NCBI GenBank assembly: GCA_039182715.1
Contig: JBCDBY010000007.1
Location: forward strand, 1-32,405
Direction of reading: 5' to 3'
DNA length: 32,405 bases
From: JBCDBY01 sp039182715
GTDB lineage: Bacteria; Planctomycetota; PLA2
Positions 1 to 6,929 of the stretch are shown here, piece after piece. Numbering within the stretch: the stretch's first letter is position 1; each line of letters starts with the position of its first letter. The notes beneath the pieces are model-generated. The model worked only from the letters and a program-made list of their open reading frames with translations, did no database searches and had not been told where the DNA came from. A program made the translations under genes and the position numbers.

Positions 1-434
1 CGCAGCAGGATCTCGTTCTCCCCGCCGGCCTCGGGAACCCGGAAGGAGCCGTCCGGCGTCACAAGCTCGAGGTAGTACTCGATCTTGCCCGCGGCCGGTC
101 GCTGGGGCAGGGGTGCGAGAAGCACCGCCTCGCCCTCGACCTCGCTCGCGTTCATCTCGACCGCCGTGAACTCGTCCTCCGTCGGGTAGTTCTTCCAGTG
201 CAGGACGCCGGTGACCTTGCCGTCCGGGTTCGGCACGAAGATCGGCGCGCCGTGCGTCGTCTCGTGGCTGCGCAGCAGCTCGTAGCGGACGTCGGCGTCG
301 TCGACCTGGAACGAGCCCCGCAGCGGATGGGTCGGGCCGGTCCGCTTCTGATAGGCGTACGCCGCGGTCATCAGCACGAGGGCGACCACCCAAAGAAGAA
401 TGCCCTTGCCACGCTGCGATCGTTCGCTGGTCAT
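1..434 (-). CDS. Membrane-anchored hypothetical protein, 3' part outside window
   Basis: Reading leftwards from ATG at 434, the frame stays open for 144 codons to the window edge, so the C-terminus is missing. Residues about 12-26 (ILLWVVALVLMTAAY) form one membrane helix after a short basic N-terminus, so the rest should lie outside the cytoplasm. The following domain looks like an extracytoplasmic beta-rich sensor or accessory domain, with segments such as VTGVLHWKNYPTEDEF and IEYYLELVTPDG. I do not recognise a family. The start is supported by the hexamer CATAAT at 441-446 on this strand, six bases before the ATG, and by the absence of a Shine-Dalgarno sequence. Composition fits a real gene: codon third positions are strongly GC-rich and the helix is well formed. 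Function unknown. Confidence 0.8.
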   Translation of the reverse strand, partial: MTSERSQRGKGILLWVVALVLMTAAYAYQKRTGPTHPLRGSFQVDDADVRYELLRSHETTHGAPIFVPNPDGKVTGVLHWKNYPTEDEFTAVEMNASEVEGEAVLLAPLPQRPAAGKIEYYLELVTPDGSFRVPEAGGENEILL

Positions 435-440
435 CCCGAA

Positions 441-446
441 ATTATG
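441..446 (-). promoter_or_regulatory. Probable -10 element of a leaderless transcript (gene at 434)
   Basis: The minus strand reads CATAAT, then six bases, then ATG. This matches TATAAT at five of six positions and would put the transcription start at or next to the start codon. No convincing -35 hexamer was found. Confidence 0.5.
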
Positions 447-606
447 CGTGCACCCACCGCCAACGAAAGGGATCAAGCCCCCCGATCCCGATCGCGGTCG
501 AATCGGGATGAGGCATGCGGGGTCTGGAGGCTGGACGAGCTGGGACGGTGGCGCCACGCCCGGTACGAGCGACGATCCACCGTTCCTCGCGGGCTCCGCG
601 CGCGGA

Positions 607-1152
607 TCAGCCGGTCTCGATGAATTCGGCCGGCACGTGACGGGTCAACCAGACCCCGTTGTCCGCGACGAAAAACTCGTGACCGGACTCTGCCATGCGT
701 TCCGTATCGATGCGCAGAACGACGGGCTTGCCGTGCCGCGTCCCCACCTGTCGCGCCGTGGCGACATCCTCGGAGAGGTGCACGTAGTCCCGATCGCGCG
801 GATGAAGACCCGAGGCACGGATCGACGCGAGATGGCGCTCGGCGGTGCCGTGGAAGAGCTCCGGCGGAGGCGCGACGGCCGTGAGTCCGAGATCGACGTC
901 GAGCGAGTGGCCCTGCACGGCACGAATGCGCGTGCCGTCCTCCGAGAAGGCGAACCGTCGCTTCTCGTTCGTCGCCACGATCTCCTCGAGTACCGCGCGG
1001 GTGAAGTCGGACTGCTTCGACTGCAGGGCGCGCAGCAACACCTCGACGTCGACCCAACCACCCGGCCCGAGCTCGATCCCGATCGTGCTCGGATCGTGCC
1101 GGAGCACGAGGCTGAGGAACTTGCTCTTCCCGATCCGGTCGCGACGCGTCAC
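607..1152 (-). CDS. kptA: RNA 2'-phosphotransferase, Tpt1/KptA family
   Basis: Tpt1/KptA enzymes remove an internal 2'-phosphate from RNA using NAD+, giving ADP-ribose 1'',2''-cyclic phosphate. In eukaryotes this finishes tRNA splicing; the bacterial role is unsettled. The 181-residue length is normal for the family. The N-terminal winged-helix part begins with SKFLSLVLRHDP (about 10-21), followed by GGWVDVEVLL and the RF/QGHS block. The C-terminal part has FHGT (100-103) and RDYVHLSED (121-129). The family's Arg-His-Arg-Arg catalytic set appears intact as R18, H19, R66 and R121 (family knowledge; positions counted here). Translation starts at GTG 1152, six bases after a TACAAT hexamer; a longer upstream frame only shadows the divergent gene. 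There is no RNA ligase or tRNA gene next to it. Confidence 0.93.
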   Translation of the reverse strand: MTRRDRIGKSKFLSLVLRHDPSTIGIELGPGGWVDVEVLLRALQSKQSDFTRAVLEEIVATNEKRRFAFSEDGTRIRAVQGHSLDVDLGLTAVAPPPELFHGTAERHLASIRASGLHPRDRDYVHLSEDVATARQVGTRHGKPVVLRIDTERMAESGHEFFVADNGVWLTRHVPAEFIETG

Positions 1153-1158
1153 GCGGGG

Positions 1159-1164
1159 ATTGTA
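1159..1164 (-). promoter_or_regulatory. Probable -10 element of a leaderless transcript (kptA)
   Basis: The minus strand reads TACAAT six bases before the GTG start of kptA. It lies in the 69-bp divergent spacer shared with the gene at 1222. Confidence 0.55.
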
Positions 1165-1208
1165 GGGCGAGGCGTCGGGTCCGGACGGCCTGCCGCCGAA
1201 CTCTCCGT

Positions 1209-1214
1209 TACGAT
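1209..1214 (+). promoter_or_regulatory. Probable -10 element of a leaderless transcript (gene at 1222)
   Basis: TACGAT lies seven bases before the ATG at 1222 and there is no Shine-Dalgarno sequence. It shares the short divergent spacer with the kptA -10 element. Confidence 0.5.
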
Positions 1215-1221
1215 CGATTCC

Positions 1222-2181
1222 ATGCGCTGCGGAAGATGGATGGCCGTCTCGCTGCTGTTCTCGTTGGGAGCGGTCGCGCAGGAGCGCGATCCGGCGCCGG
1301 CGGAAGGGTCGGTCGTCGGACGCCTCGTGGGACACGTGGAGGAGCGAGACGGGCGGGTCGCAGTCGGGATGTGGATTCTCGGCTCGGACGGCGCCTGGCG
1401 TCCGCCCGATCGCGCCCGCAACCGGGCCAACGGTTCGATGATCGGCCCGTTGCATCTCGCGCCCGGGAGATACCGCTTCCAGGTCTGGGCACGCGGTCGC
1501 GAGGCGCGTTCGTACGACGTGACCGTGCAGGCGGGGAAGCGGACGACGTTCGATGCGCCGATCGGTCCCAAGAGCGGGAGTCGGGTCCGCCTGCGACTCG
1601 ACGTGCCCGACACGCCGAAGAGTCCCGACCGCGTGCACCTGACTCGCATCGACCACGTGAACGGCCGCGACGTGTCCGCGACGCTGGCTCCCGGCGGAGA
1701 GTTCGTGGAGCTCGACTCTCCGAGTGCGCCGCGGCCCGGTGCGTACGCTCTCATTCTCTGGGACCGCGGCCTCATGCATCCCGTCACGGTCACCGGGGCG
1801 GAGCAGCAGGACCTCCAGTTCACCGTGCCCAAGGACCTTCCCCACGCCGGCGATCACGAGCTGACGGTGCGAGCCAAGCGAGGCGACACGCAGCTGTATC
1901 GGTTCCTGGCCGTGCTCCGACGACCGGGCGAGACCGACTGCTGGATGCGCTGGGAGGGAGTCGCCTGGAAGACGGCGGTGTTCAAGGGGCTGGCGCCCGG
2001 CAAGTACGAGCTGCTGCTCTACGACGGGGTGTTCGGTGTGCACGCCGGGTTTCCCGCGCAGCCGTCGATCCACCCGGTGGAGGTCACGGCGAACAAGCAG
2101 TCCGTCGAGCTCTATCCGTTCGAAACCTCGGCCGAGAAACGCACGCGCGTTCGGACGGTCGCGCCGGACAAGACAGATTGA
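1222..2181 (+). CDS. Secreted hypothetical protein with beta-sandwich repeats
   Basis: This 319-residue protein starts with a Sec signal peptide (basic MRCGR, hydrophobic MAVSLLFSLG, cleavage after AVA near residue 19), so it is exported. The mature part contains segments such as LAPGRYRFQVWARG, RPGAYALILWDRG and LAPGKYELLLYDG, each followed by a short beta-rich stretch. This LAPGxY pattern is typical of carboxypeptidase-regulatory-like or Cna-B-like beta-sandwich domains, and suggests three degenerate copies. No enzyme motif was found. The ATG at 1222 was chosen because it begins the signal peptide and follows a TACGAT hexamer by seven bases; the frame is open much further upstream, but that part is antisense to kptA. 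It converges on the next gene with 12 bp between stop codons. A role in surface binding is possible but unproven. Confidence 0.85.
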   Translation: MRCGRWMAVSLLFSLGAVAQERDPAPAEGSVVGRLVGHVEERDGRVAVGMWILGSDGAWRPPDRARNRANGSMIGPLHLAPGRYRFQVWARGREARSYDVTVQAGKRTTFDAPIGPKSGSRVRLRLDVPDTPKSPDRVHLTRIDHVNGRDVSATLAPGGEFVELDSPSAPRPGAYALILWDRGLMHPVTVTGAEQQDLQFTVPKDLPHAGDHELTVRAKRGDTQLYRFLAVLRRPGETDCWMRWEGVAWKTAVFKGLAPGKYELLLYDGVFGVHAGFPAQPSIHPVEVTANKQSVELYPFETSAEKRTRVRTVAPDKTD

Positions 2182-2193
2182 CCGGCATGGTGG

Positions 2194-3243
2194 CTAGCCC
2201 ATCTCGTCGGGAAGCGCCTTGTAGCGGTTCAGAATCCGGAGTGCCTGCCGTCGTAACGGGGAGCCTCCGACCCAGTCCTCGATCCGGTGCAGTCTCGTTG
2301 GGCCGCGCGTCAACGCGAGAACCCTCCGTGCGATTGGTCGCATCCGCGGATCCCTGCGTTCGACGAAGGATGAAATGCAGACTTGCAGCCGCGCCACCCG
2401 CTGGTCGGCGCGATCGTCGAGAGGATCCGGGACCTTGGCGGCAAGCTGCTGAAAGTGGTCCAGTTCGTCGTTGATGAACTGGAGAAGCTTGGCCTTCTCC
2501 TCGCGGCCCCCGACGGCGTGCAGCGCTCGCACGACCGGCCAGACCGGCTGCCACATGCCGAGGTTCGGGTCCGGATGCCGGAGCATCTTCCAAAGGTGCG
2601 GGATCGCGGCGGCACCGCACTCTCGCAGAGCGGGAAAGGTCCACTGGTGAATCGGCCAGCAGTCGCAAAGAGGCGCGATCGCCGCCGCCCGCCGAACCGG
2701 GTCCCGGATCTTCCGAGCTTCCATCAGCTTGGGCAGCTTCTCATCCCAACCGCGAACCCAGCTATTGAGCAGCGGCTCCGTCCATGGGTACATGACTCGG
2801 ACCTGACGGCTTGTCCCCCACTGCCCCCAGCCGTGGACTCCCTCAGGGCCCTTTTCCTCGACCCACAAGGTGCTGGACTCGATCCGACCGTGGATCGCGG
2901 GGCCCAACTCCCCTCCGTCCTCCCGAAGAAACAGCACCATGCGTTGCAGATTGGGCAAACGGCGTTCTCTCAGCGGAGGCGGATCGGCTCCGGGGCGACC
3001 CTCCGGAAGAAAGAAGCGCTCACGGTCGGCGAACGCCTTCAACGCGGGCAGTTCGAGCCGCGCGCCGACCCGCAACGGTCCACGCCACGCCTCCAGAATC
3101 GAGACTTGCCCATCGACGACCGCGCCCTCCGAGACAACAACGATGTGGGTCGATCGGGCGAGGCCGATCCGGAGGTCGAATGCGGGCCCGGCCGCGTGCG
3201 CGGAGACGGCGAGCAGAAAGAGCGGCAGGACGCGTGCCATCAT
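2194..3243 (-). CDS. Secreted hypothetical protein, HEAT-like C-terminal half
   Basis: The product is 349 residues, or 348 from the adjacent ATG at 3240. The signal peptide MMARVLPLFLLAVSAHA ends near residue 17. The N-terminal mature region (about 20-110) looks beta-rich and includes THIVVVSEGAVVDGQVSILEAWRG, a pattern seen in domains describing surface-exposed proteins of unknown function. The C-terminal half is helical, with repeated units such as AAAIPHLWKMLRHPDPN and WPVVRALHAVGGREEKAKLLQFI that resemble HEAT/PBS repeats, usually protein-binding scaffolds. An in-frame ATG at 3363 would add 40 residues ahead of the signal peptide, so the downstream start is preferred. A TATTCG-like hexamer lies upstream but is a weak promoter candidate. 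Specific function unknown. Confidence 0.85.
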   Translation of the reverse strand: MMARVLPLFLLAVSAHAAGPAFDLRIGLARSTHIVVVSEGAVVDGQVSILEAWRGPLRVGARLELPALKAFADRERFFLPEGRPGADPPPLRERRLPNLQRMVLFLREDGGELGPAIHGRIESSTLWVEEKGPEGVHGWGQWGTSRQVRVMYPWTEPLLNSWVRGWDEKLPKLMEARKIRDPVRRAAAIAPLCDCWPIHQWTFPALRECGAAAIPHLWKMLRHPDPNLGMWQPVWPVVRALHAVGGREEKAKLLQFINDELDHFQQLAAKVPDPLDDRADQRVARLQVCISSFVERRDPRMRPIARRVLALTRGPTRLHRIEDWVGGSPLRRQALRILNRYKALPDEMG

Positions 3244-3382
3244 CGGCGCCCCGAATAACGAACCGTCCGCGGGATGGTTCGCCGACGGCGCGCCGCAGGT
3301 TGTGACCGAATCGGGGAGAATCCATGCGTCAAATCCGGGGCTCGGCCTAGCGCGGGCCTCCACTCACTCACCGGAGAGCATC

Positions 3383-4558
3383 ATGGAATCAGCGCGAAGC
3401 CACGACACGTCTCGGCGTGCGTTCTTGAAGGCCGCCGCCGGCGCCAGTATGGCCGGAGCCGTCGGCGCGTGCGCCGCACCGAAGCCGCAGTCCCAACCGG
3501 AGGGCGAGCAAGTCTCCGACCCGACCGTGAAGCGCCGCACCGGCCCTTTTGGCGATGGGCTGCCGATCACCATCGCGGGCTATGACTACGGTCGTGTTCA
3601 CGCGCTGGTCGAGGGCGACGTGACGATCGAGGGCTGCGCCCACCGCTTCGAGGAAACTGGCATCGGCCCCCTGAACAACCACGCCTTCTTCGGCCCGCAG
3701 GATCGGGAAGTCACCGAGATCGGTTTGATCCCCTTCGTCCTCGCGTACTGCGACGACGGCTTTCGGGACTACGTCCTGCTGCCGATTCCGGTGCTTCGGC
3801 TCTTCCGCCACAAGAGCATCTTCGTTCGGAGAGACGCTGGCATCGAGAAGCCGGAAGACCTGCGCGGGCGAGCCGTCGCGACCGTCGGATACTCCTCGTC
3901 CGGGCTCACCCACATCCGCGGCATGCTGCAGGACGAGTACGGCGTCCGTCCGGACGAGATTCGGTGGATCTCGACCCAGAAGGACTCTGCTTCGAATCTG
4001 ACCGGTGGCGTGTCGAAGTGGGAGAAGGTCCGTCCCACCGGCGTCGACATCGTCGATGCGCCGGAGAACGAGGACGAGTCGAGCCTGCTCCTTTCCGGCA
4101 AGGTCGACGCGATCTTCCATCCTGCGGAACCCAAGATCTACCAGGACCGCCATCCGTTGGTCGCGCGCCTCTTCGAGGATCACCGCTCGGTTGAGCGGGC
4201 GTTCTACAGCAAGACGGGGATGTTCCCGATCATGCATGCGGTTGCGATCCGTGCCGACGTGGCGAAGCGGCATCCGTGGCTGCCCAAAGCAGTGTTCGAT
4301 GGATACTCCCGGGCCAAGTCCCTCCACGACGAGTCCATGCGCAAGTGGGGATGGGTCACGGACTCGCTTCCCTGGTACGGACAGGAGCTCGACGAGACCC
4401 GTGCGCTCATGGGCGACAACTTCTATCCCTACGGGCTGAAGGCGAGCGCATCTTCGTTCGAAGCGGCGTTCCGCTACCTGCACCAGCAGGGGTTAACCGA
4501 TCGACAGGTGGGACTGGAAGAGGTGTTCGAACCGTCGAGCCTCGACTTGGTGGAGTGA
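3383..4558 (+). CDS. Tat-exported lipoprotein, 4,5-dihydroxyphthalate decarboxylase-like
   Basis: The 391-residue product begins with a twin-arginine signal (SRRAFLK at 10-16) leading to a lipobox ending at C30 (VGAC), so it should be exported folded and lipid-anchored. The mature part resembles 4,5-dihydroxyphthalate decarboxylase, which has the periplasmic-binding-protein fold of the SsuA/THI5 group. Matching blocks are ITIAGYDYGRVHALVEGDV, LPIPVLRLFRHKSIFVRRDAGI-EKPEDLRGR and GMLQDEYGVRPDEIRWI. Cytoplasmic decarboxylases of this family lack an export signal, so this copy may be a ligand-binding lipoprotein or an exported hydrolase. No aromatic-degradation or ABC permease genes lie nearby. 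A clear Shine-Dalgarno GGAGAG (3373-3378) sits four bases before the ATG, unlike most neighbours. Enzyme activity is not assured. Confidence 0.88.
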   Translation: MESARSHDTSRRAFLKAAAGASMAGAVGACAAPKPQSQPEGEQVSDPTVKRRTGPFGDGLPITIAGYDYGRVHALVEGDVTIEGCAHRFEETGIGPLNNHAFFGPQDREVTEIGLIPFVLAYCDDGFRDYVLLPIPVLRLFRHKSIFVRRDAGIEKPEDLRGRAVATVGYSSSGLTHIRGMLQDEYGVRPDEIRWISTQKDSASNLTGGVSKWEKVRPTGVDIVDAPENEDESSLLLSGKVDAIFHPAEPKIYQDRHPLVARLFEDHRSVERAFYSKTGMFPIMHAVAIRADVAKRHPWLPKAVFDGYSRAKSLHDESMRKWGWVTDSLPWYGQELDETRALMGDNFYPYGLKASASSFEAAFRYLHQQGLTDRQVGLEEVFEPSSLDLVE

Positions 4559-4606
4559 GAGGCGCGCGAGCGCTCGACCCGCAGCGCCGACCCTCCGCAG
4601 AACCCT

Positions 4607-4920
4607 TTACCGCATCCGCAGCATGTAGAGCACGTCGTCGGCGTCGAAGTTCAGCTCGGCTCCGGGGAGCTGCAGGTTGTTCGGTCCGCTCGCCTGGCCG
4701 GAGATCGCGAAGTCGCCGTTCGGTGCGAACCAGACCTTCGAGACGCTCAACCACTCCGGACCCGGGACGGTTTCGAACCAGATCCGCTCTCCGGTGGCGT
4801 CGTCGAAGGCGGTCATCACGCCATCCTGTCGGTCGCCGGGATCGCGGCCGCGGAAGGGCTCGCGGAAACCGCCGGCGGCCACGATGCTGTCGTCTTCGGA
4901 ATTGCGCGCGAGGCTGCCGT
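4607..4920 (-). pseudogene. Truncated duplicate of the lipoprotein gene at 13934-15286
   Basis: These 314 bases align without a gap to 13934-14247, and I count 12 mismatches (about 96% identity). They encode only the last 104 residues of the intact 450-residue lipoprotein, ending with the same DADDVLYMLRMR and TAA. Homology stops abruptly at 4920, just after the codons for GSLARN, where the intact gene continues for another 1 kb. The frame stays open further upstream, but that part is the antisense of the kinase-like gene at 4969-5886, and there is no signal peptide or promoter. It is therefore a gene remnant made by a recent partial duplication. Several substitutions are conservative or silent (L/F, E/D and F/L changes), so it was either young or constrained when copied. 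Confidence 0.9.
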
Positions 4921-4968
4921 CCGTATGTGTCCGCTCGATGGCGAGACGATCCCTCGACACGGGTGCAC

Positions 4969-5886
4969 TCACTCGTCCGACCCGGTTCCGAACCACGCCT
5001 CGGCGATCTCGGCCACATTCGAGGGACCGCCGAGTCGTTCGTGGTACCAACCGAGATTCGCGTAGCGGTGCAGCATCGCCATCGAAAAGAGTCGCCGCGC
5101 ACTGGGGCGAATGCCGACGGCGCGCAGGACGGCGCCGAGCACCGAGGCGTCCCCCCGACTTACGAACAGGCCGACCGACGCGAACTCGTAGTCCTGGGGC
5201 CCGACCCACGAGGGCTCGAAGTCGATCAGGCCGGAGAGCTCCCACCCCTCGTCGGTCCGGCGAACGAGAAGGTGCTCGAGCATGACTTCGGTGTGGAGCC
5301 ACGTCTCGCGGCCGGCACCGATGTCGGATCCGGCCACGAACTCGTCCAGCCCATGCAACAGCTCTTCCGGACAGCCCCGGGATCGCTGCTGCGCTTCCAA
5401 CCGGCCGAGCCGCGCTTCGACCCAACACGTCCAGTCGACGCGCGGCAGTTCGTCCGGGGCGGGAAGCTCGTGCAGCGCGCGCAGACACCTCCCCAGTTGC
5501 TCGGCCAGCCGAATGCGGCTGGGCGCATCGAGATCGGGCCACACCTCGACCAGCTCCTCGCCCGGCAACCGGCTCATGCGTATCCACGGCCACCCGTCGA
5601 GTTCGCCGCGGTCGAGCAGCTTGGGCGTGGGCACCGGGAGCGCGCCATCGAGCGCCGCGAGGCACGCCGCTTCACTCGCGGACAGCTCGGCGTCGATCGG
5701 AACCATCAGCTTGAGCACTTCGTCGTGGCCGACACCGACGACCGCCGAACCGCGCGCCGGCACGCGCGCCTCGTCGCGCCAACCGAGATGGTCGACGAGC
5801 CGGCCCAGCGCGGCCGCCTTGTTGGCCGGGGAAGCGAGGAACGCGTCGGCCTCCGCCTCCGATCGGATTTCCGGGAACGACTGCAC
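4969..5886 (-). CDS. APH-fold (aminoglycoside/choline phosphotransferase-like) protein
   Basis: The 305-residue protein has the layout of the APH phosphotransferase family, which transfers phosphate from ATP to small molecules. A conserved lysine (K59 in EVLKL) and a glutamate (E72 in SEAACL) fit the ATP-binding pair, and WIRMSRLPGE (101-110) fits the hinge. LHTEVMLEHLLV (197-208) stands where the catalytic loop HGDxxxxN is expected, and IDFEPSWVGPQDYEFA (221-236) where the DxD/DFG-like metal loop is. The catalytic loop is unusual: HTE replaces HGD, so Glu stands for the catalytic Asp, and the usual Asn five positions on is not obvious. Substrate unknown; resistance should not be assumed. GTG start at 5886 follows TAGTCT by six bases. 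Confidence 0.85.
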   Translation of the reverse strand: MQSFPEIRSEAEADAFLASPANKAAALGRLVDHLGWRDEARVPARGSAVVGVGHDEVLKLMVPIDAELSASEAACLAALDGALPVPTPKLLDRGELDGWPWIRMSRLPGEELVEVWPDLDAPSRIRLAEQLGRCLRALHELPAPDELPRVDWTCWVEARLGRLEAQQRSRGCPEELLHGLDEFVAGSDIGAGRETWLHTEVMLEHLLVRRTDEGWELSGLIDFEPSWVGPQDYEFASVGLFVSRGDASVLGAVLRAVGIRPSARRLFSMAMLHRYANLGWYHERLGGPSNVAEIAEAWFGTGSDE

Positions 5887-5892
5887 GGGTGG

Positions 5893-5898
5893 AGACTA
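5893..5898 (-). promoter_or_regulatory. Probable -10 element of a leaderless transcript (APH-like gene)
   Basis: The minus strand reads TAGTCT six bases before the GTG at 5886. It lies between this gene and the end of the XRE gene. Confidence 0.45.
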
Positions 5899-5924
5899 CT
5901 CGGCGTCAGCCCGGTCTCGGGCCT

Positions 5925-6296
5925 TCACTCCTCCGAGAAGAGTGCCGCAACGACGGCCGTCGCCAGAGCCGCGAAGCCGATCAGGACGAGGCCATTCGCA
6001 AGGGGAGAGCGAGGGTCCTGCTCCTCGACGCGGATGCCCTGGTCACGCAGCGATTCGGCCACGTGATCCGTCTCTTGAAGCAGCGCATCGCTCTCGGTCC
6101 CGAGGGCTCGGCACGCTCGCCGAAGCTGCTCCACGCTGATCGCGTTGTGCCCCCGCTCCACCCGCGACCAGGCCGACTGGGTGAGGCCGACCTGATCTGC
6201 GAGATCATGCTGGCTGAGGCCGGCTCGCTCTCGCCGAGCCTGGAGAACCTGCCCAAGCAGGGCCCGAAATGTGGTCGCCGGACGCGCCTGGGCCAT
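5925..6296 (-). CDS. Tail-anchored XRE-family DNA-binding protein
   Basis: This 123-residue protein has an XRE/Cro-type helix-turn-helix at about 12-68 (LQARRERAGLSQHDLADQVG followed by LTQSAWSRVERGHNAIS), a short charged linker, and one C-terminal membrane helix at about 101-120 (NGLVLIGFAALATAVVAALF). The DNA-binding domain would therefore sit at the inner face of the membrane. It is divergent from the LRAT/NlpC-like gene at 6330, only 33 bp away, and a perfect 15-bp palindrome lies in that gap, so autoregulation and control of its neighbour are likely. Membrane-anchored one-component regulators usually link a membrane event to transcription; the signal here is unknown. The start ATG at 6296 is the only good one in the frame. 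Confidence 0.9.
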   Translation of the reverse strand: MAQARPATTFRALLGQVLQARRERAGLSQHDLADQVGLTQSAWSRVERGHNAISVEQLRRACRALGTESDALLQETDHVAESLRDQGIRVEEQDPRSPLANGLVLIGFAALATAVVAALFSEE

Positions 6297-6315
6297 TACT
6301 GTCGAACCCCGGTGA

Positions 6316-6321
6316 TATGAT
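6316..6321 (+). promoter_or_regulatory. Probable -10 element of the LRAT/NlpC-like gene
   Basis: TATGAT ends eight bases before the ATG at 6330 and overlaps the palindrome at 6317-6331, so a bound regulator would block it. Confidence 0.45.
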
Positions 6322-6331
6322 TCTCAATCAT
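6317..6331. promoter_or_regulatory. 15-bp palindrome, probable operator of the XRE/LRAT pair
   Basis: The sequence ATGATT-CTC-AATCAT is a perfect inverted repeat with a three-base centre. It is AT-rich in a GC-rich region, lies in the 33-bp divergent spacer, covers the -10 of the rightward gene and touches its start codon. The XRE protein at 5925-6296 is the obvious candidate to bind it. Confidence 0.6.
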
Positions 6332-6758
6332 GTATTCGAGCCAGACATATTCTACGTCATACGCCCCCGATCTTCAGCCCGGCGACGTCGTATTGGTGGC
6401 CGTGGGCCCGGTCCACCACGTGGGCATCGTCACCGATCGCCTCGCGCACGGGGAACCGTTCGTCATCTCGAACTCCCGGCGCGCCGGCGGAGTTCGGGAA
6501 GGACCTCTCTCGGTGTTCTCTCAGGGGAAGCCTGTATTCACACAGGAGCTGTCCAGCTCGTTGCCGCTGGAGGAGGTCCTCTTCCGGGCACGATCGAGGC
6601 TCGGAGACGCTTGGGATCTGATCGGCTGGAACTGCGAGCACTTCGTGCGACACGCACTCGGTCTTCCTACGAAGAGCCCGCAGTTGCGCGTGGGGCTGGT
6701 GGCCTGCGCAGTGGGTCTGGGGCTGCTGCTGCGTCACGGGCGCGTGCGGGCGACTTGA
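6330..6758 (+). CDS. LRAT/H-REV107-like (NlpC/P60 superfamily) protein with C-terminal anchor
   Basis: The 142-residue protein carries the hallmarks of the circularly permuted NlpC/P60 group that includes LRAT and H-REV107. These are a PGDVVLVAVGPVHHVGIV strand-helix block (17-34) with the catalytic histidine (H29 or H30), and NCEHFVRHA (101-109) with the nucleophile C102. Such enzymes are cysteine acyltransferases, phospholipases or amidases acting on lipids or acylated substrates. A hydrophobic stretch at about 120-135 (LRVGLVACAVGLGLLL) is a likely membrane anchor, as in eukaryotic H-REV107. Divergent from the tail-anchored XRE gene with a shared palindrome. The pair suggests a membrane-lipid-linked regulatory or toxin-type module, which is inference. 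Substrate unknown. Confidence 0.88.
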   Translation: MYSSQTYSTSYAPDLQPGDVVLVAVGPVHHVGIVTDRLAHGEPFVISNSRRAGGVREGPLSVFSQGKPVFTQELSSSLPLEEVLFRARSRLGDAWDLIGWNCEHFVRHALGLPTKSPQLRVGLVACAVGLGLLLRHGRVRAT

Positions 6759-6929
6759 CCTTCGATTCCGGTGCCGGGAGCGGACGAACTCCGATGCGAG
6801 CCCGCGGCCTTGACCAGTTGCCGGAACGAATCTCGTAGCGCTCTCCTTGAAACAGGCAGACGTGCGGCTCGAACGGGCCGCCATGGTCGACCATCCCGCG
6901 GAACGAGATGCCGTGGCAAGATACTCGGC

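Noticed and set aside
198..623. Plus-strand open frames opposite the gene at 1-434 and kptA
   Set aside because: They are antisense shadows: the minus-strand reading has a clear membrane helix and promoter, and kptA is a recognised family.
4567..4576. 10-bp palindrome CGAGCGCTCG after the decarboxylase-like gene
   Set aside because: It has no loop and no T run, and such GC-rich palindromes are expected by chance here; not called a terminator.
4969..5886. Aminoglycoside resistance gene
   Set aside because: The fold fits the APH group but the catalytic loop is altered, and no drug substrate can be inferred.
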